From: Gorillibacterium massiliense
GTDB lineage: Bacteria; Bacillota; Bacilli; Paenibacillales; NBRC-103111
Reading direction: 5' to 3'
Assembly: GCF_000455485.1 (NCBI RefSeq)
Contig: NZ_CBQR020000054.1
Location: 1-37,010, forward strand
DNA length: 37,010 bases
The notes below the pieces were generated by a model that saw nothing but the letters and a program-made list of their open reading frames with translations, was not told the origin of the DNA and made no database searches. Shown piece by piece: positions 8,165 through 15,259 of this stretch. Numbering within the stretch: position 1 is the first letter of the stretch; the number at the start of each line of letters is the position of its first letter. The translations under genes were made by a program, and so were the position numbers.

Positions 8165-8973
8165 GTTCCCTTCCTCCCTCCCGGCGTTTCCAGCTCCCGC
8201 CATATATCGTGAAATAGCCGGTGGAAGCCTTGCTTTTCTCTCGCGTCCAATGGGACGGCACGGCGGATCTCCTCCGGAACGGTGAATTCCCTGCGAATAC
8301 GGCCAGGATTGCGCTCCAGCACCAAAACCCGGTCGCTCAGGGCAATAGCCTCCGAGATATCATGGGTGACAAGAAGCGCCGTCTTCCCATGGTTGCGGAT
8401 TGCGTTTGCCACCAAGTCCTCCATCTGCAGCTTTGTTTGGTAATCCAATGCCGAAAACGGCTCATCCAGAAGGAGCAGATCGGGATTCGTCGCCAGCGTC
8501 CGCACAAGCGCCGCCCTTTGCCGCATGCCCCCGGACAATTGAGAGGGATAGTGGTCTCTCACCTGCAGCAATCCCATTTCATCTAACAGACGTAAAATCT
8601 CCGCCTTGCTCTTCCGGGTGACGGCGTCATTCAGTTCAAGACCGATCAGGGCATTATCGAAAATCGTCCGCCAAGGGAACAGATAATCCTGCTGCAGCAT
8701 GTATCCTACTTTCGGGCTGGGTTGTTTGACAGCTTTGCCGTAAACTTCCACCCCCCCTTCAGTTGGCCGGATGAGCCCGGCAATAATGGAGAGGAGCGTC
8801 GTTTTTCCGCAGCCACTGGGACCAAGCAGGCTGACAAACTCTCCAGGCTCAATCTGAAAGCCGATGTCATCGACGGATAGGGTTGCCCCCTTCTCGGTGA
8901 CATAAACGTGGGTGACTCCCGATAAACGCAGAGCCGGAATTGTCGACGCTACCGCTGCTTCCATGGCAGTCAC
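8161..8973 (-). CDS. ABC transporter ATP-binding protein (SsuB/TauB/YtlC-like)
   Basis: This is a 270-residue ATPase. Walker A is GPSGCGKTT, the Q-loop region is YMLQQDYLFPW, the signature LSGGMRQR is of the nitrate/taurine type, Walker B is LLLLDEPFSALD, and the switch His is in LVTHDISEA. PW after the Q-loop and GMRQRAAL after the signature are typical of SsuB/TauB/ThiZ proteins. The start is GTG at 8973, overlapping the binding-protein stop as GTGA, so translation is coupled. The end overlaps the permease start by four bases. Confidence 0.9.
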   Translation of the reverse strand: MTAMEAAVASTIPALRLSGVTHVYVTEKGATLSVDDIGFQIEPGEFVSLLGPSGCGKTTLLSIIAGLIRPTEGGVEVYGKAVKQPSPKVGYMLQQDYLFPWRTIFDNALIGLELNDAVTRKSKAEILRLLDEMGLLQVRDHYPSQLSGGMRQRAALVRTLATNPDLLLLDEPFSALDYQTKLQMEDLVANAIRNHGKTALLVTHDISEAIALSDRVLVLERNPGRIRREFTVPEEIRRAVPLDAREKQGFHRLFHDIWRELETPGGRKGT

Positions 8974-9968
8974 TTCACATCCGCTTTCGCTTTTTCCGCA
9001 AAGTGGTTGTCGACCAGTTTGTCATAAGGCGCCCGCGCTTTCAGTTCCCCTGCCGAGTCCATAATATCCTGCAGATTGTTCCACTCCTGCTCGTCGATAA
9101 TGGGGTCTGTGGCAAAGGAGCCTTGCTCTTTATACCGTTTCACGACGCTGACTACGATGTCTTTATCCACCTTGTTAAAATAGGGAATAACGGCGTTTGC
9201 TACCTCTTCGACGGATTTCGTATCCACCCACTTCTGGGCTCTCTGGATAGCGTTTGTGAACTTTTGGACGACATCCTTGTGTTTCTTCAGGTAGCTTTGT
9301 TTCGCCATATATACGGTATAAGGCAGATGGCCGCTTTCCTTGCCGAAGGATGCGATGACGTGGCCGGTGCCTGCTTTTTCAAAGACGGAAGCTTGGGGCT
9401 CGAACAATTGAACATAGTCGCCAGTTCCCGATGCAAAAGCCGATGGGATGTTGGCAAACTCGATATTCTGAATCAGGTTCATGTCCTTGTGGGGATCGAT
9501 GCCGTGCTTCTTTAAGGTAAATTCCCCTGCCATTTGAGGCATACCGCCCTTCCGCTGGCCGAGAAAGGTTATGCCTTTCAAGCTGTCCCAATTAAAATTC
9601 TGGTCCGGCTTGCGCGCAACAAGAAAGGTACCGTCCGTCTGGGTCAACTGGGCGAAATTGATGACCGGATCGTCCGCTCCCTGCTGGTAAACGTAAATGG
9701 ATGTTTCCGAACCGACCAGACCAATGTCCACCGTTCCCGACAGAATCGCCGTCATCGTCTTGTCTCCGCCTGCCGTCGTCTGCAGATCGACATCCAATCC
9801 CTCATCTTTAAAAAAGCCTTGGGATAACGCCACATACTGTGGAGCGTAAAAGATCGAGCGGGTCACTTCCCCGATACGGATTTTCGACGCATCCTTCTTG
9901 CCGCATCCTGCCAACATCCCGACTGCCGCCAAAAGCAATGCCAACAGCGCAATGGTTATCCGTTTCAC
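8970..9968 (-). CDS. ABC transporter substrate-binding lipoprotein (NMT1/SsuA/YtlA-like)
   Basis: This 332-residue lipoprotein has a signal peptide ending MLAGC with Cys22 as the lipid anchor. The mature part has the NMT1/THI5-like opening IFYAPQYVALSQGFFKDEGLDVDL, with GGDKTMTAILSGTVDIGL following. Such proteins bind sulfonates, taurine, nitrate, riboflavin or thiamine-pyrimidine precursors. It begins with GTG at 9968, preceded by a GAGGGGGG ribosome binding site. No TPP riboswitch was found upstream, which weakens a thiamine-precursor role. In Bacillus the similarly ordered ytlACD genes are the closest named arrangement I know. The substrate stays open. Confidence 0.88.
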   Translation of the reverse strand: MKRITIALLALLLAAVGMLAGCGKKDASKIRIGEVTRSIFYAPQYVALSQGFFKDEGLDVDLQTTAGGDKTMTAILSGTVDIGLVGSETSIYVYQQGADDPVINFAQLTQTDGTFLVARKPDQNFNWDSLKGITFLGQRKGGMPQMAGEFTLKKHGIDPHKDMNLIQNIEFANIPSAFASGTGDYVQLFEPQASVFEKAGTGHVIASFGKESGHLPYTVYMAKQSYLKKHKDVVQKFTNAIQRAQKWVDTKSVEEVANAVIPYFNKVDKDIVVSVVKRYKEQGSFATDPIIDEQEWNNLQDIMDSAGELKARAPYDKLVDNHFAEKAKADVK

Positions 9969-9996
9969 CGCAAGCCCCCCTCAAGTCGTAAAATGA

Positions 9997-10030
9997 ATAC
10001 CGTATCCTATGCAGATCTGGGCGAATGGGT
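9997..10030 (-). promoter_or_regulatory. Weak candidate promoter of the YtlACD-like operon
   Basis: On the minus strand TTAACC is followed after 18 bases by TAGGAT, each matching consensus at four of six positions. It is upstream of the GTG start at 9968 and downstream of the terminator of the preceding small gene. A GGGC...GCCC hairpin overlaps it. Coordinates are approximate. Confidence 0.25.
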
Positions 10031-10067
10031 TAATGCCCGTATGAGCTGGGAAACCGACGGAAGCCAA

Positions 10068-10106
10068 AGAAAAAGCCATCCGACGGCTAGGCCGAAGGAT
10101 GGCTCG
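10068..10106 (-). terminator. Intrinsic terminator of the 55-aa membrane-protein gene
   Basis: On the minus strand GAGCCATCC pairs with GGATGGCT around an inner CGGCCTAGCCG element, followed by TTTTTCTTT. It lies about 45 bases after the stop of the small gene at 10150 and separates it from the ABC operon. Confidence 0.75.
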
Positions 10107-10149
10107 TTGAAGACGGTATGTCCCAAATTCCGGGAAGCGGTATCTTCAC

Positions 10150-10317
10150 TCAAATCTTATTTCCATGCTTGCTGACATGCGGATGCGCGGATTTTCCGGA
10201 CTCCGCCTTGATCTCTGTCTTCTTCACGGATCTGTACCCGAAGATCAGAACGCCGATGCCGATGGTTGAGGCTATTGTCAACAGAACCATGTACCAAATT
10301 CCTGTCGCGGTAGGCAT
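10150..10317 (-). CDS. Small single-span membrane protein (55 aa)
   Basis: An ATG at 10317 is preceded at seven bases by AGGGGGA on the minus strand and opens a 55-codon frame ending in TGA at 10150. The product begins MPTATGIWYMVLLTI and has one hydrophobic segment (about residues 7-26, through IASTIGIGVLIFGY) followed by a basic, polar tail (RSVKKTEIKAESGKSAH). An intrinsic terminator follows. This predicts an N-out single-pass membrane peptide with a cytoplasmic basic tail. No family is recognised. It lies 88 bases after the carboxypeptidase stop in the same direction, so it may be the second gene of that transcript or have its own promoter. Confidence 0.72.
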   Translation of the reverse strand: MPTATGIWYMVLLTIASTIGIGVLIFGYRSVKKTEIKAESGKSAHPHVSKHGNKI

Positions 10318-10405
10318 GTATGATTCCCCCTGTTCAACTTCGCGTCCGAAAACGGCGCCTTTCTATCCTACACCAAATTAAGGGTATAAATCTCCTTGTA
10401 TATCT

Positions 10406-11917
10406 TTACAGCTTATAAACCGCCTTATATTTCTCTTCCAAATACTCCACCAAATACAGGGGATTCAATTCTTCACCTGTTACGCTCATGATGATTTCGT
10501 TAGGAGTCAGCTTTTTACCGTAGCGGTAAATCTTTTCCTTCAGCCAATCCTTGATGGGCAGCAGATCTCCTTTGGCGATCTTTTCGTCCATATCAGGCAT
10601 TTCCTTTTTCAACGTGTGGCGGATTTGAGCGGCATACATGTTGCCGAGGGCATAGGACGGGAAATAGCCGAAGGAGCCACCCGACCAATGGGTATCCTGA
10701 AGGATGCCGGTTTTATCGCTGTCCGGTTCAACGCCAAGATATTCCTTGTATTTTTGATTCCAGACGGCAGGCAAGTCTTCGGTGTGAATCGATCCTTCAA
10801 AGAGGGCTTTTTCGATTTCATAACGAATGATGATATGCAAATTATAAGTCAATTCGTCCGCTTCTATACGGATAAGCGAAGACTCCGAAACATTGACGGC
10901 ACGGATAAAATCTTCCTGACTCACCTGCTGCAGCTGCTCGGGAAAGGCTTTTTGCAGATCGCCATAGTAGCGGATCCAGAACTCTGGGCTACGAGCCACC
11001 ATGTTCTCCCAGAAACGGGATTGAGACTCATGAATGCCCATGGAAGTGCCGGAACTCAGATTCGTGCCCTTCAGCTCCGGATCGATATTTTGTTCGTAGA
11101 GTGCGTGTCCGCCTTCGTGAACGGTACTGAACAGGGCGAAGGTAAAGTCACTCTCGACATAGCGGGTGGTAATCCGTACATCACCCTGATTGATGGTAAT
11201 TTCAAAAGGGTGCTCGGTTTCATCCAGCCTTCCAGCGGCAAAGTCGTACCCCATCTCCTGTACGATCATCCGGTTGAACGCTTTTTGCTTCTCGATGGGA
11301 AAAGACTGCTTCAAGAAGGACGCATCCGGCTTGTTGGGCGATTCACTGATGGCTTTGACAAGCGGAACCGTCCGATCCCGCAGCGTGCCGAAGAGTTTGT
11401 CCAGCTTTTCCACGGTGAGTCCCGGTTCATACATGTCCAACAAGGCATTGTATTTATGCCCTTCGTAGCCATACAGCTCAATGAATTGTTTGTTGAATTC
11501 GATGATTTTTTCCAAATAAGGGCGGAATTTCGGGTAATCCGATGCGTTCTTCGCTTCCGTCCAGATCGTTTCCGCTTGGGATGTTAGGATCACGTATTCC
11601 CGGTACATGTCTGGCGGAATTTTAACCATACGGTCATAATCCTTACGTAGATCCTCCGCCATTTTCCGGGTAAGGGGGTCGATGGTATCGTCCTTCGTTT
11701 GTTCGATAAAGCTCAAAAAATCGCCCATTTCTGCGGAAGTAGACATTTTGAATACATCCGTAGAGAGCAGTCCCAAAGACTCCGAGCGGTCTTCCACACC
11801 TTTACGGGGTGCGCCGGTACGCAAATCCCAATACATAATGCTGATAGCTTCGTTATAACTGCAGATGCGCTTCACCAGATCGCGAAAACCTTGAACTTTT
11901 TCTTGAACCATGCTCAT
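10406..11917 (-). CDS. Metallocarboxypeptidase, M32 family (carboxypeptidase Taq-like)
   Basis: This 503-residue cytoplasmic zinc exopeptidase releases C-terminal residues from peptides. The HEGGH motif (His267, His271) and HESQSRFWEN (Glu297) give the three zinc ligands. Further M32 signatures are the DLRTGAPRKG region near residue 31, IRYEIEKALFEG, and the C-terminal GSFGYFPSYALG. The length of about 500 residues is typical. ATG at 11917 is chosen for the GGGAGGAGCC site six bases upstream; the frame extends to 11935 without one. A candidate promoter lies just upstream. It is divergent from the carbonic anhydrase gene. Confidence 0.95.
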   Translation of the reverse strand: MSMVQEKVQGFRDLVKRICSYNEAISIMYWDLRTGAPRKGVEDRSESLGLLSTDVFKMSTSAEMGDFLSFIEQTKDDTIDPLTRKMAEDLRKDYDRMVKIPPDMYREYVILTSQAETIWTEAKNASDYPKFRPYLEKIIEFNKQFIELYGYEGHKYNALLDMYEPGLTVEKLDKLFGTLRDRTVPLVKAISESPNKPDASFLKQSFPIEKQKAFNRMIVQEMGYDFAAGRLDETEHPFEITINQGDVRITTRYVESDFTFALFSTVHEGGHALYEQNIDPELKGTNLSSGTSMGIHESQSRFWENMVARSPEFWIRYYGDLQKAFPEQLQQVSQEDFIRAVNVSESSLIRIEADELTYNLHIIIRYEIEKALFEGSIHTEDLPAVWNQKYKEYLGVEPDSDKTGILQDTHWSGGSFGYFPSYALGNMYAAQIRHTLKKEMPDMDEKIAKGDLLPIKDWLKEKIYRYGKKLTPNEIIMSVTGEELNPLYLVEYLEEKYKAVYKL

Positions 11918-11953
11918 AAGTATGGCTCCTCCCATTCCATCAAGATACGTATA

Positions 11954-11983
11954 ATTTTACATCTCTTGCGAATCAATAATCAA
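11954..11983 (-). promoter_or_regulatory. Candidate promoter of the M32 carboxypeptidase gene
   Basis: On the minus strand TTGATT (11978-11983) and TAAAAT (11954-11959) are separated by 18 bases, about 36 bases upstream of the ATG at 11917. The -10 matches consensus at five of six positions. Confidence 0.5.
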
Positions 11984-12044
11984 CAAAAGCGCACAGCGAT
12001 TCTTTTTCCGCTGAATCAAAAGTTCCATGGATTTGCATTTCCAG

Positions 12045-12072
12045 TTGACGCCGGTCCCGTATGTGATAAGAT
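12045..12072 (+). promoter_or_regulatory. Candidate promoter of the carbonic anhydrase gene
   Basis: TTGACG (12045-12050) is followed after 16 bases by TAAGAT (12067-12072), with an extended -10 TGA directly before it. The start codon is about 97 bases downstream, leaving a modest leader. Confidence 0.6.
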
Positions 12073-12168
12073 GTTCGGAAAGGGTTTCACATTTCTGTTG
12101 AAAATGAATTTTCATACGCAAAGATGCATAAGGATGGACATAAACATCCAGTTTAGGAGGGATTTCAC

Positions 12169-12744
12169 TTGTCAAGACTGAATGACATATTAGAATTTAA
12201 TCGTGGTTTCGTCCAAGACGGGGAATACCGGAAATACAGCACCGATAAATTCCCTGACAAAAAAATCGCCATCCTCACCTGTATGGATACCCGCCTCACC
12301 GAACTTCTGCCTAAAGCGATGAACCTTCGCAACGGAGACGCTAAAATCATAAAAACGGCCGGCGGTCTCGTGGCCCATCCATTCGGCAGCGTCATGCGCA
12401 GCATTTTGGTTGCCATCTACCAACTGAACGCCGAAGAGGTTTACGTGATTGGCCACCACGATTGCGGCATGACTGGCTTGAACCCGGATGAAGTGCTGTC
12501 GAAGGCGGTTAAGCGCGGCATTTCCGAGGAAACCCTGCACACCCTTTCCTATTCCGGCGTCGACTTAGACCGCTTTCTGACGGGATTCGAAAACGTCCAA
12601 GACACGGTAAAAGCCAGCGTGAAAGCCATCCGCAACCATCCGCTCCTGCCCCAGGACATCAAAGTTTACGGATTGGTTATCCACCCGGAAACGGGGCAAT
12701 TGGATCTGATTGCCGAAGATGAAGATGGGGTTCAACAAGCTTGA
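12169..12744 (+). CDS. Beta-class carbonic anhydrase
   Basis: This 191-residue zinc enzyme interconverts CO2 and bicarbonate. Zinc ligands and catalytic residues are recognisable: CMDTR (Cys38, Asp40, Arg42), and GHHDCG with His96 and Cys99. KTAGGLVAHPFGSVMRS is the usual region between them. It resembles the short beta-CAs of Bacillus such as YtiB. The start is TTG at 12169, set by AGGAGG at 12156-12161; it is unusual but clear. It is probably monocistronic, with its own promoter and terminator. Confidence 0.94.
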   Translation: MSRLNDILEFNRGFVQDGEYRKYSTDKFPDKKIAILTCMDTRLTELLPKAMNLRNGDAKIIKTAGGLVAHPFGSVMRSILVAIYQLNAEEVYVIGHHDCGMTGLNPDEVLSKAVKRGISEETLHTLSYSGVDLDRFLTGFENVQDTVKASVKAIRNHPLLPQDIKVYGLVIHPETGQLDLIAEDEDGVQQA

Positions 12745-12750
12745 TCATAC

Positions 12751-12791
12751 GCTGCCTGCTCGCTGTTGATCAGCTTGTAGGCAGCTTTTTT
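12751..12791 (+). terminator. Intrinsic terminator of the carbonic anhydrase gene
   Basis: GCTGCCT (12751-12757) pairs with AGGCAGC (12779-12785), followed by six T residues. An overlapping alternative pairing joins CAAGCTTGATCA and TGATCAGCTTG just outside and inside this stem, so two mutually exclusive folds are possible. Confidence 0.85.
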
Positions 12792-12824
12792 ATGGGATGG
12801 AAGCAAAAATGCCCGAGTTTTCGG

Positions 12825-13394
12825 TTATTCCCGCGCATCGCTGTTTGGCGGGGCAGCCCGTCGTTTTCGCTTTGCGGCTAGGCTCCTTTCCCGCTCCATG
12901 ACCACCGTCGCTCGGTCTCTCCGCAAATGCTTATGCACGATGTCATCATGAACCGTTCCGTCGGTATTTTGCCACATGAATCCACGCTGTTCTGCCAGAT
13001 TCCGGCAGGCGTCGAGAAGCTGAAGGTCTGATATCGGCAGGTTGGGCTCTTCATACTGCTCGGTACCACCGCTTTCGCCTAATCTGCGCAACTGCTCCTT
13101 AATCTGCCCAATTAAAACCTCTCCATCTAGCCCCAGCTCGTCCCATTTTTCCCCTTCACCGTTAGAAATCGCCTTTTCGGCCATATTCCTAGCGCCGATC
13201 CGATTGCCCCGACGTTCGTGATAGGCACTGACGGCAACCTGGATGAGCGCCAGCCAGCGCTTAGTCTCGGCCGTTCCCGCCGTCTTTTTCCAATAGTCCT
13301 CCATGATCTCGTGGCATTCAAAATAATCCCGCTCACCATGAAACGTTACCAGATAGTCCAAATATTCTTGCGGATATTCGCGGCGACTCTCCAT
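12825..13394 (-). CDS. DUF309 domain protein
   Basis: This 189-residue predicted cytoplasmic protein has an N-terminal helical DUF309 domain with the signature FHGERDYFECHEIMEDYWK at about residues 18-36, then HERRGNRIGARNMAEKA. The conserved His and Glu residues of the F-x-C-H-E-x-M-E motif are present. Activity is not established for the family. The C-terminal third is more basic and Arg-rich (KRKRRAAPP). ATG at 13394 is chosen because GGGGGAGAG lies eight bases upstream. The frame extends to 13436 without support. It ends convergently with the carbonic anhydrase gene. Confidence 0.85.
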   Translation of the reverse strand: MESRREYPQEYLDYLVTFHGERDYFECHEIMEDYWKKTAGTAETKRWLALIQVAVSAYHERRGNRIGARNMAEKAISNGEGEKWDELGLDGEVLIGQIKEQLRRLGESGGTEQYEEPNLPISDLQLLDACRNLAEQRGFMWQNTDGTVHDDIVHKHLRRDRATVVMERERSLAAKRKRRAAPPNSDARE

Positions 13395-13705
13395 GTCCAA
13401 GTCTCTCCCCCGTCGACAAAGCCGTTTTGCTGCCATTTTATCAAACCTTGCGGGAAGATGAAAACCAGATCACTCCATCCGTCTGCCTCTATCAACTTAA
13501 CTGTCAATATTTTTTGGCAGATATTGATAATACTTTGTTTTTTGGATACACTTTATTTTGCAGCAAATTTTTTATAGAAAAGAGTTTATATATGATACCA
13601 GGCTTTCGTTTCATTAAGTTGAGGAAGTAAGACGCATCATCTCAATCCTGAAAACAGGGTTTATTTGATTTGTCTTTTTTCAACTAATGAGATGGAGGCT
13701 TTTTT
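13395..13705. other. A+T-rich intergenic stretch (311 bases)
   Basis: This stretch holds a candidate plus-strand promoter at 13524-13552 (TTGATA, 17 bases, TACACT). A leader follows in which CATCTCA (about 13637) can pair with TGAGATG (about 13688) directly before the GGAGG of the next gene. The composition changes abruptly near 13490 from the mixed composition of the DUF309 side to A+T-rich sequence. An open frame at 13427-13630 has no ribosome binding site and unlikely composition, so I do not call it a gene. Confidence 0.5.
13524..13552 (+). promoter_or_regulatory. Candidate promoter of the P-loop gene
   Basis: TTGATA and TACACT with a 17-base spacer, about 155 bases before the ATG at 13706. 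The surrounding DNA is A+T-rich, so chance matches are more likely than elsewhere. Confidence 0.4.
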
Positions 13706-14374
13706 ATGCCCAAATTTGTGGGAATTAAAAAGAAACGACTTGTTGTTATCGACGGAATGCCAGGGTCAGGGAAAACCACCTGTGCAACAATGATTGCAAA
13801 TAAACTAACTTCATGGAACATCATAAACAGATGTATTTTAGAGCTTGAGGAAAATCATCCTCTGTTTATACATGATCACAGGTTCAGTTCATTTGAGGAT
13901 GATGAGCAAGCAGATTTATATATTCGTTTGCTCCAATCCAAATTTAAGGATTTTGTTAATAAATGTACGAACGACATTCATGATGTGACAATAATTGAAA
14001 GTGTATTATTTCAAGATGCAATTAACTGTGCTCACCATATGGGAATGAATCACGATAAACTACTCCATCTCTCATCGAGTTTAATGGGTATTCTTGAACC
14101 ATTAGAGCCCCTATTAATTTACTTTTACCAAGTCGATGTTGAGGGACAATGGCGCTTCATTTGCGGTGTGCGCGGGAACGAGTGGGGCCCAGTATCTTTG
14201 CATACGGATGATGATTTTAGGGAAGCCGGCATTTTATGGGGAGGTAGTCAGTCGTTCGTAAGGTCAATTATTGATTCATGGGAAGTTCCAAAAATCATTA
14301 TCGAAAATAAAGATTATCATTGGGATGAGTATTCAAACCGTATTATTCAATTTGTTAGAAACAGTATTAGATAA
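13706..14374 (+). CDS. P-loop NTPase, kinase-like, probably horizontally acquired
   Basis: This 222-residue protein has a clear Walker A motif, GMPGSGKTT at residues 17-25, placed directly after the first beta strand (RLVVIDG) as in small-molecule and nucleotide kinases. A candidate second carboxylate region is TIIESVLFQD. The rest matches no kinase I can name. GGAGG at 13695-13699 lies six bases before the ATG. The gene is visibly richer in A+T than its neighbours, both in codon third positions and flanks, which suggests recent transfer. It stands alone between genes on the opposite strand. The likely role is ATP- or GTP-dependent phosphotransfer to an unknown substrate, possibly a drug or nucleotide. 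Confidence 0.85.
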   Translation: MPKFVGIKKKRLVVIDGMPGSGKTTCATMIANKLTSWNIINRCILELEENHPLFIHDHRFSSFEDDEQADLYIRLLQSKFKDFVNKCTNDIHDVTIIESVLFQDAINCAHHMGMNHDKLLHLSSSLMGILEPLEPLLIYFYQVDVEGQWRFICGVRGNEWGPVSLHTDDDFREAGILWGGSQSFVRSIIDSWEVPKIIIENKDYHWDEYSNRIIQFVRNSIR

Positions 14375-14404
14375 AAGAGATAAAGGAACTAGATTGGATA
14401 GCAA

Positions 14405-14448
14405 GAGGATCGTCCTTCAGTCATTTTGATGACGGAGGGGCGACCCTC
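14405..14448. repeat. Long imperfect hairpin between convergent genes
   Basis: Left arm segments GAGG, TCG, CC and GTCAT pair with ATGAC, GG, CGA and CCTC on the right, around TTTG, with small internal mismatches. It lies in the 80 bases between the P-loop gene and the DinB-like gene. A T-run follows only at 14456 on the plus strand, so terminator function is uncertain. It could be a degraded terminator. Confidence 0.5.
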
Positions 14449-14454
14449 AAAAAC

Positions 14455-15120
14455 CTATTTTTTAAGCTTTTGTGCCTTATTCAAATGGACGATAAGATGG
14501 CGGGTCGCCGGCATAAGGAACAAGCCGCTCACGGTCAAATTTCCCCAGTAATCCAGCAACCAGTGCGCTTCCGGGACAACGTCCTCCTGATCTTCTACCT
14601 GCTTGATGCGCGCATGATCGACTTTGCGTTTGTAATCACCGGGCTGTAGACTTGCGATAATCTCTCGAGTTCTTCTGCCCACCGCCGTGCGGTAGTCCCG
14701 AATGGCCGCAAAATCCAGCTCGGAGCTAAGCCGTCTCAGCTTATCGTCATTCATCCCGTTGCCTGTGTCGCGAAAAGGGATGTTAAGACGCCCAGACCAT
14801 CCTTCGTCATAGAGCTGGGTTCTTCCCGCTGCCAGCGTATTCATCGCAATGTCCTCAATACGGGTCGAATGATAGATATGCCAAGCGACGGAGTTCACTC
14901 CCGGCTTCGGAATCCTGCGAAAAGCCATTTCCGGCATATCGTCCAGCACCTCGTCTTCATAGGACCAAGAGATCGCCGCATCCATTTTGGCAGAATGCAT
15001 CGCCCCGTGGAGGCTCAAGAGCATGTCCGTCGCTTTCTCATGAGCTGCGGGCTTTGGCATTACCGCCCTCAATTCCTTGATCGTTTCGTTCCAGATCGAC
15101 CGGTCGGTTATTCTCGTCAT
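14455..15120 (-). CDS. DinB-like superfamily protein
   Basis: This 221-residue predicted cytoplasmic protein has the DinB/YfiT four-helix pattern. VNSVAWHIYHSTRIEDI carries the first metal-binding His (HxxxS/T...E), and the C-terminal RHLIVHLNKAQKLKK carries the later histidines (HLxxHL). Members are metal-dependent, often thiol transferases or stress-induced proteins, with no defined reaction here. ATG at 15120 is chosen because a GGGAG site lies eight bases upstream. The frame extends to 15171 without support. It is probably monocistronic. The GH65 operon terminator lies upstream. Confidence 0.75.
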   Translation of the reverse strand: MTRITDRSIWNETIKELRAVMPKPAAHEKATDMLLSLHGAMHSAKMDAAISWSYEDEVLDDMPEMAFRRIPKPGVNSVAWHIYHSTRIEDIAMNTLAAGRTQLYDEGWSGRLNIPFRDTGNGMNDDKLRRLSSELDFAAIRDYRTAVGRRTREIIASLQPGDYKRKVDHARIKQVEDQEDVVPEAHWLLDYWGNLTVSGLFLMPATRHLIVHLNKAQKLKK

Positions 15121-15209
15121 CTCCAACTCCCACTCTCCCCCATACAGGAACACATATTCGCATATACCCATTATATACCAATGTTATTGGAAAATAATAG
15201 ATCCTTCTC

Positions 15210-15246
15210 GCAAAAAGAAAACTCATGCCGCTAAAACGGACATGAG
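15210..15246 (-). terminator. Intrinsic terminator of the GH65/alpha-glucoside operon
   Basis: On the minus strand CTCATG and CCG pair with CGG and CATGAG around TTTTAG, followed by TTTTCTTTTT. It begins 14 bases after the GH65 stop at 15260. Confidence 0.85.
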
Positions 15247-15259
15247 CTTTGATGAAGGC

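Noticed and set aside
9990-10080. Thiamine-pyrophosphate riboswitch upstream of the NMT1-like binding protein
   Set aside because: Only a GATCTGG...TTAATGCC resemblance on the plus strand, while the downstream gene is on the minus strand, and the invariant CTGAGA element is missing.
10616-11587. 323-codon open frame opposite the M32 carboxypeptidase
   Set aside because: It lies entirely antisense to a gene with clear catalytic motifs and has no ribosome binding site or recognisable domain.
13427-13630. 67-codon open frame before the P-loop gene
   Set aside because: It crosses the composition boundary and promoter region and has no ribosome binding site.
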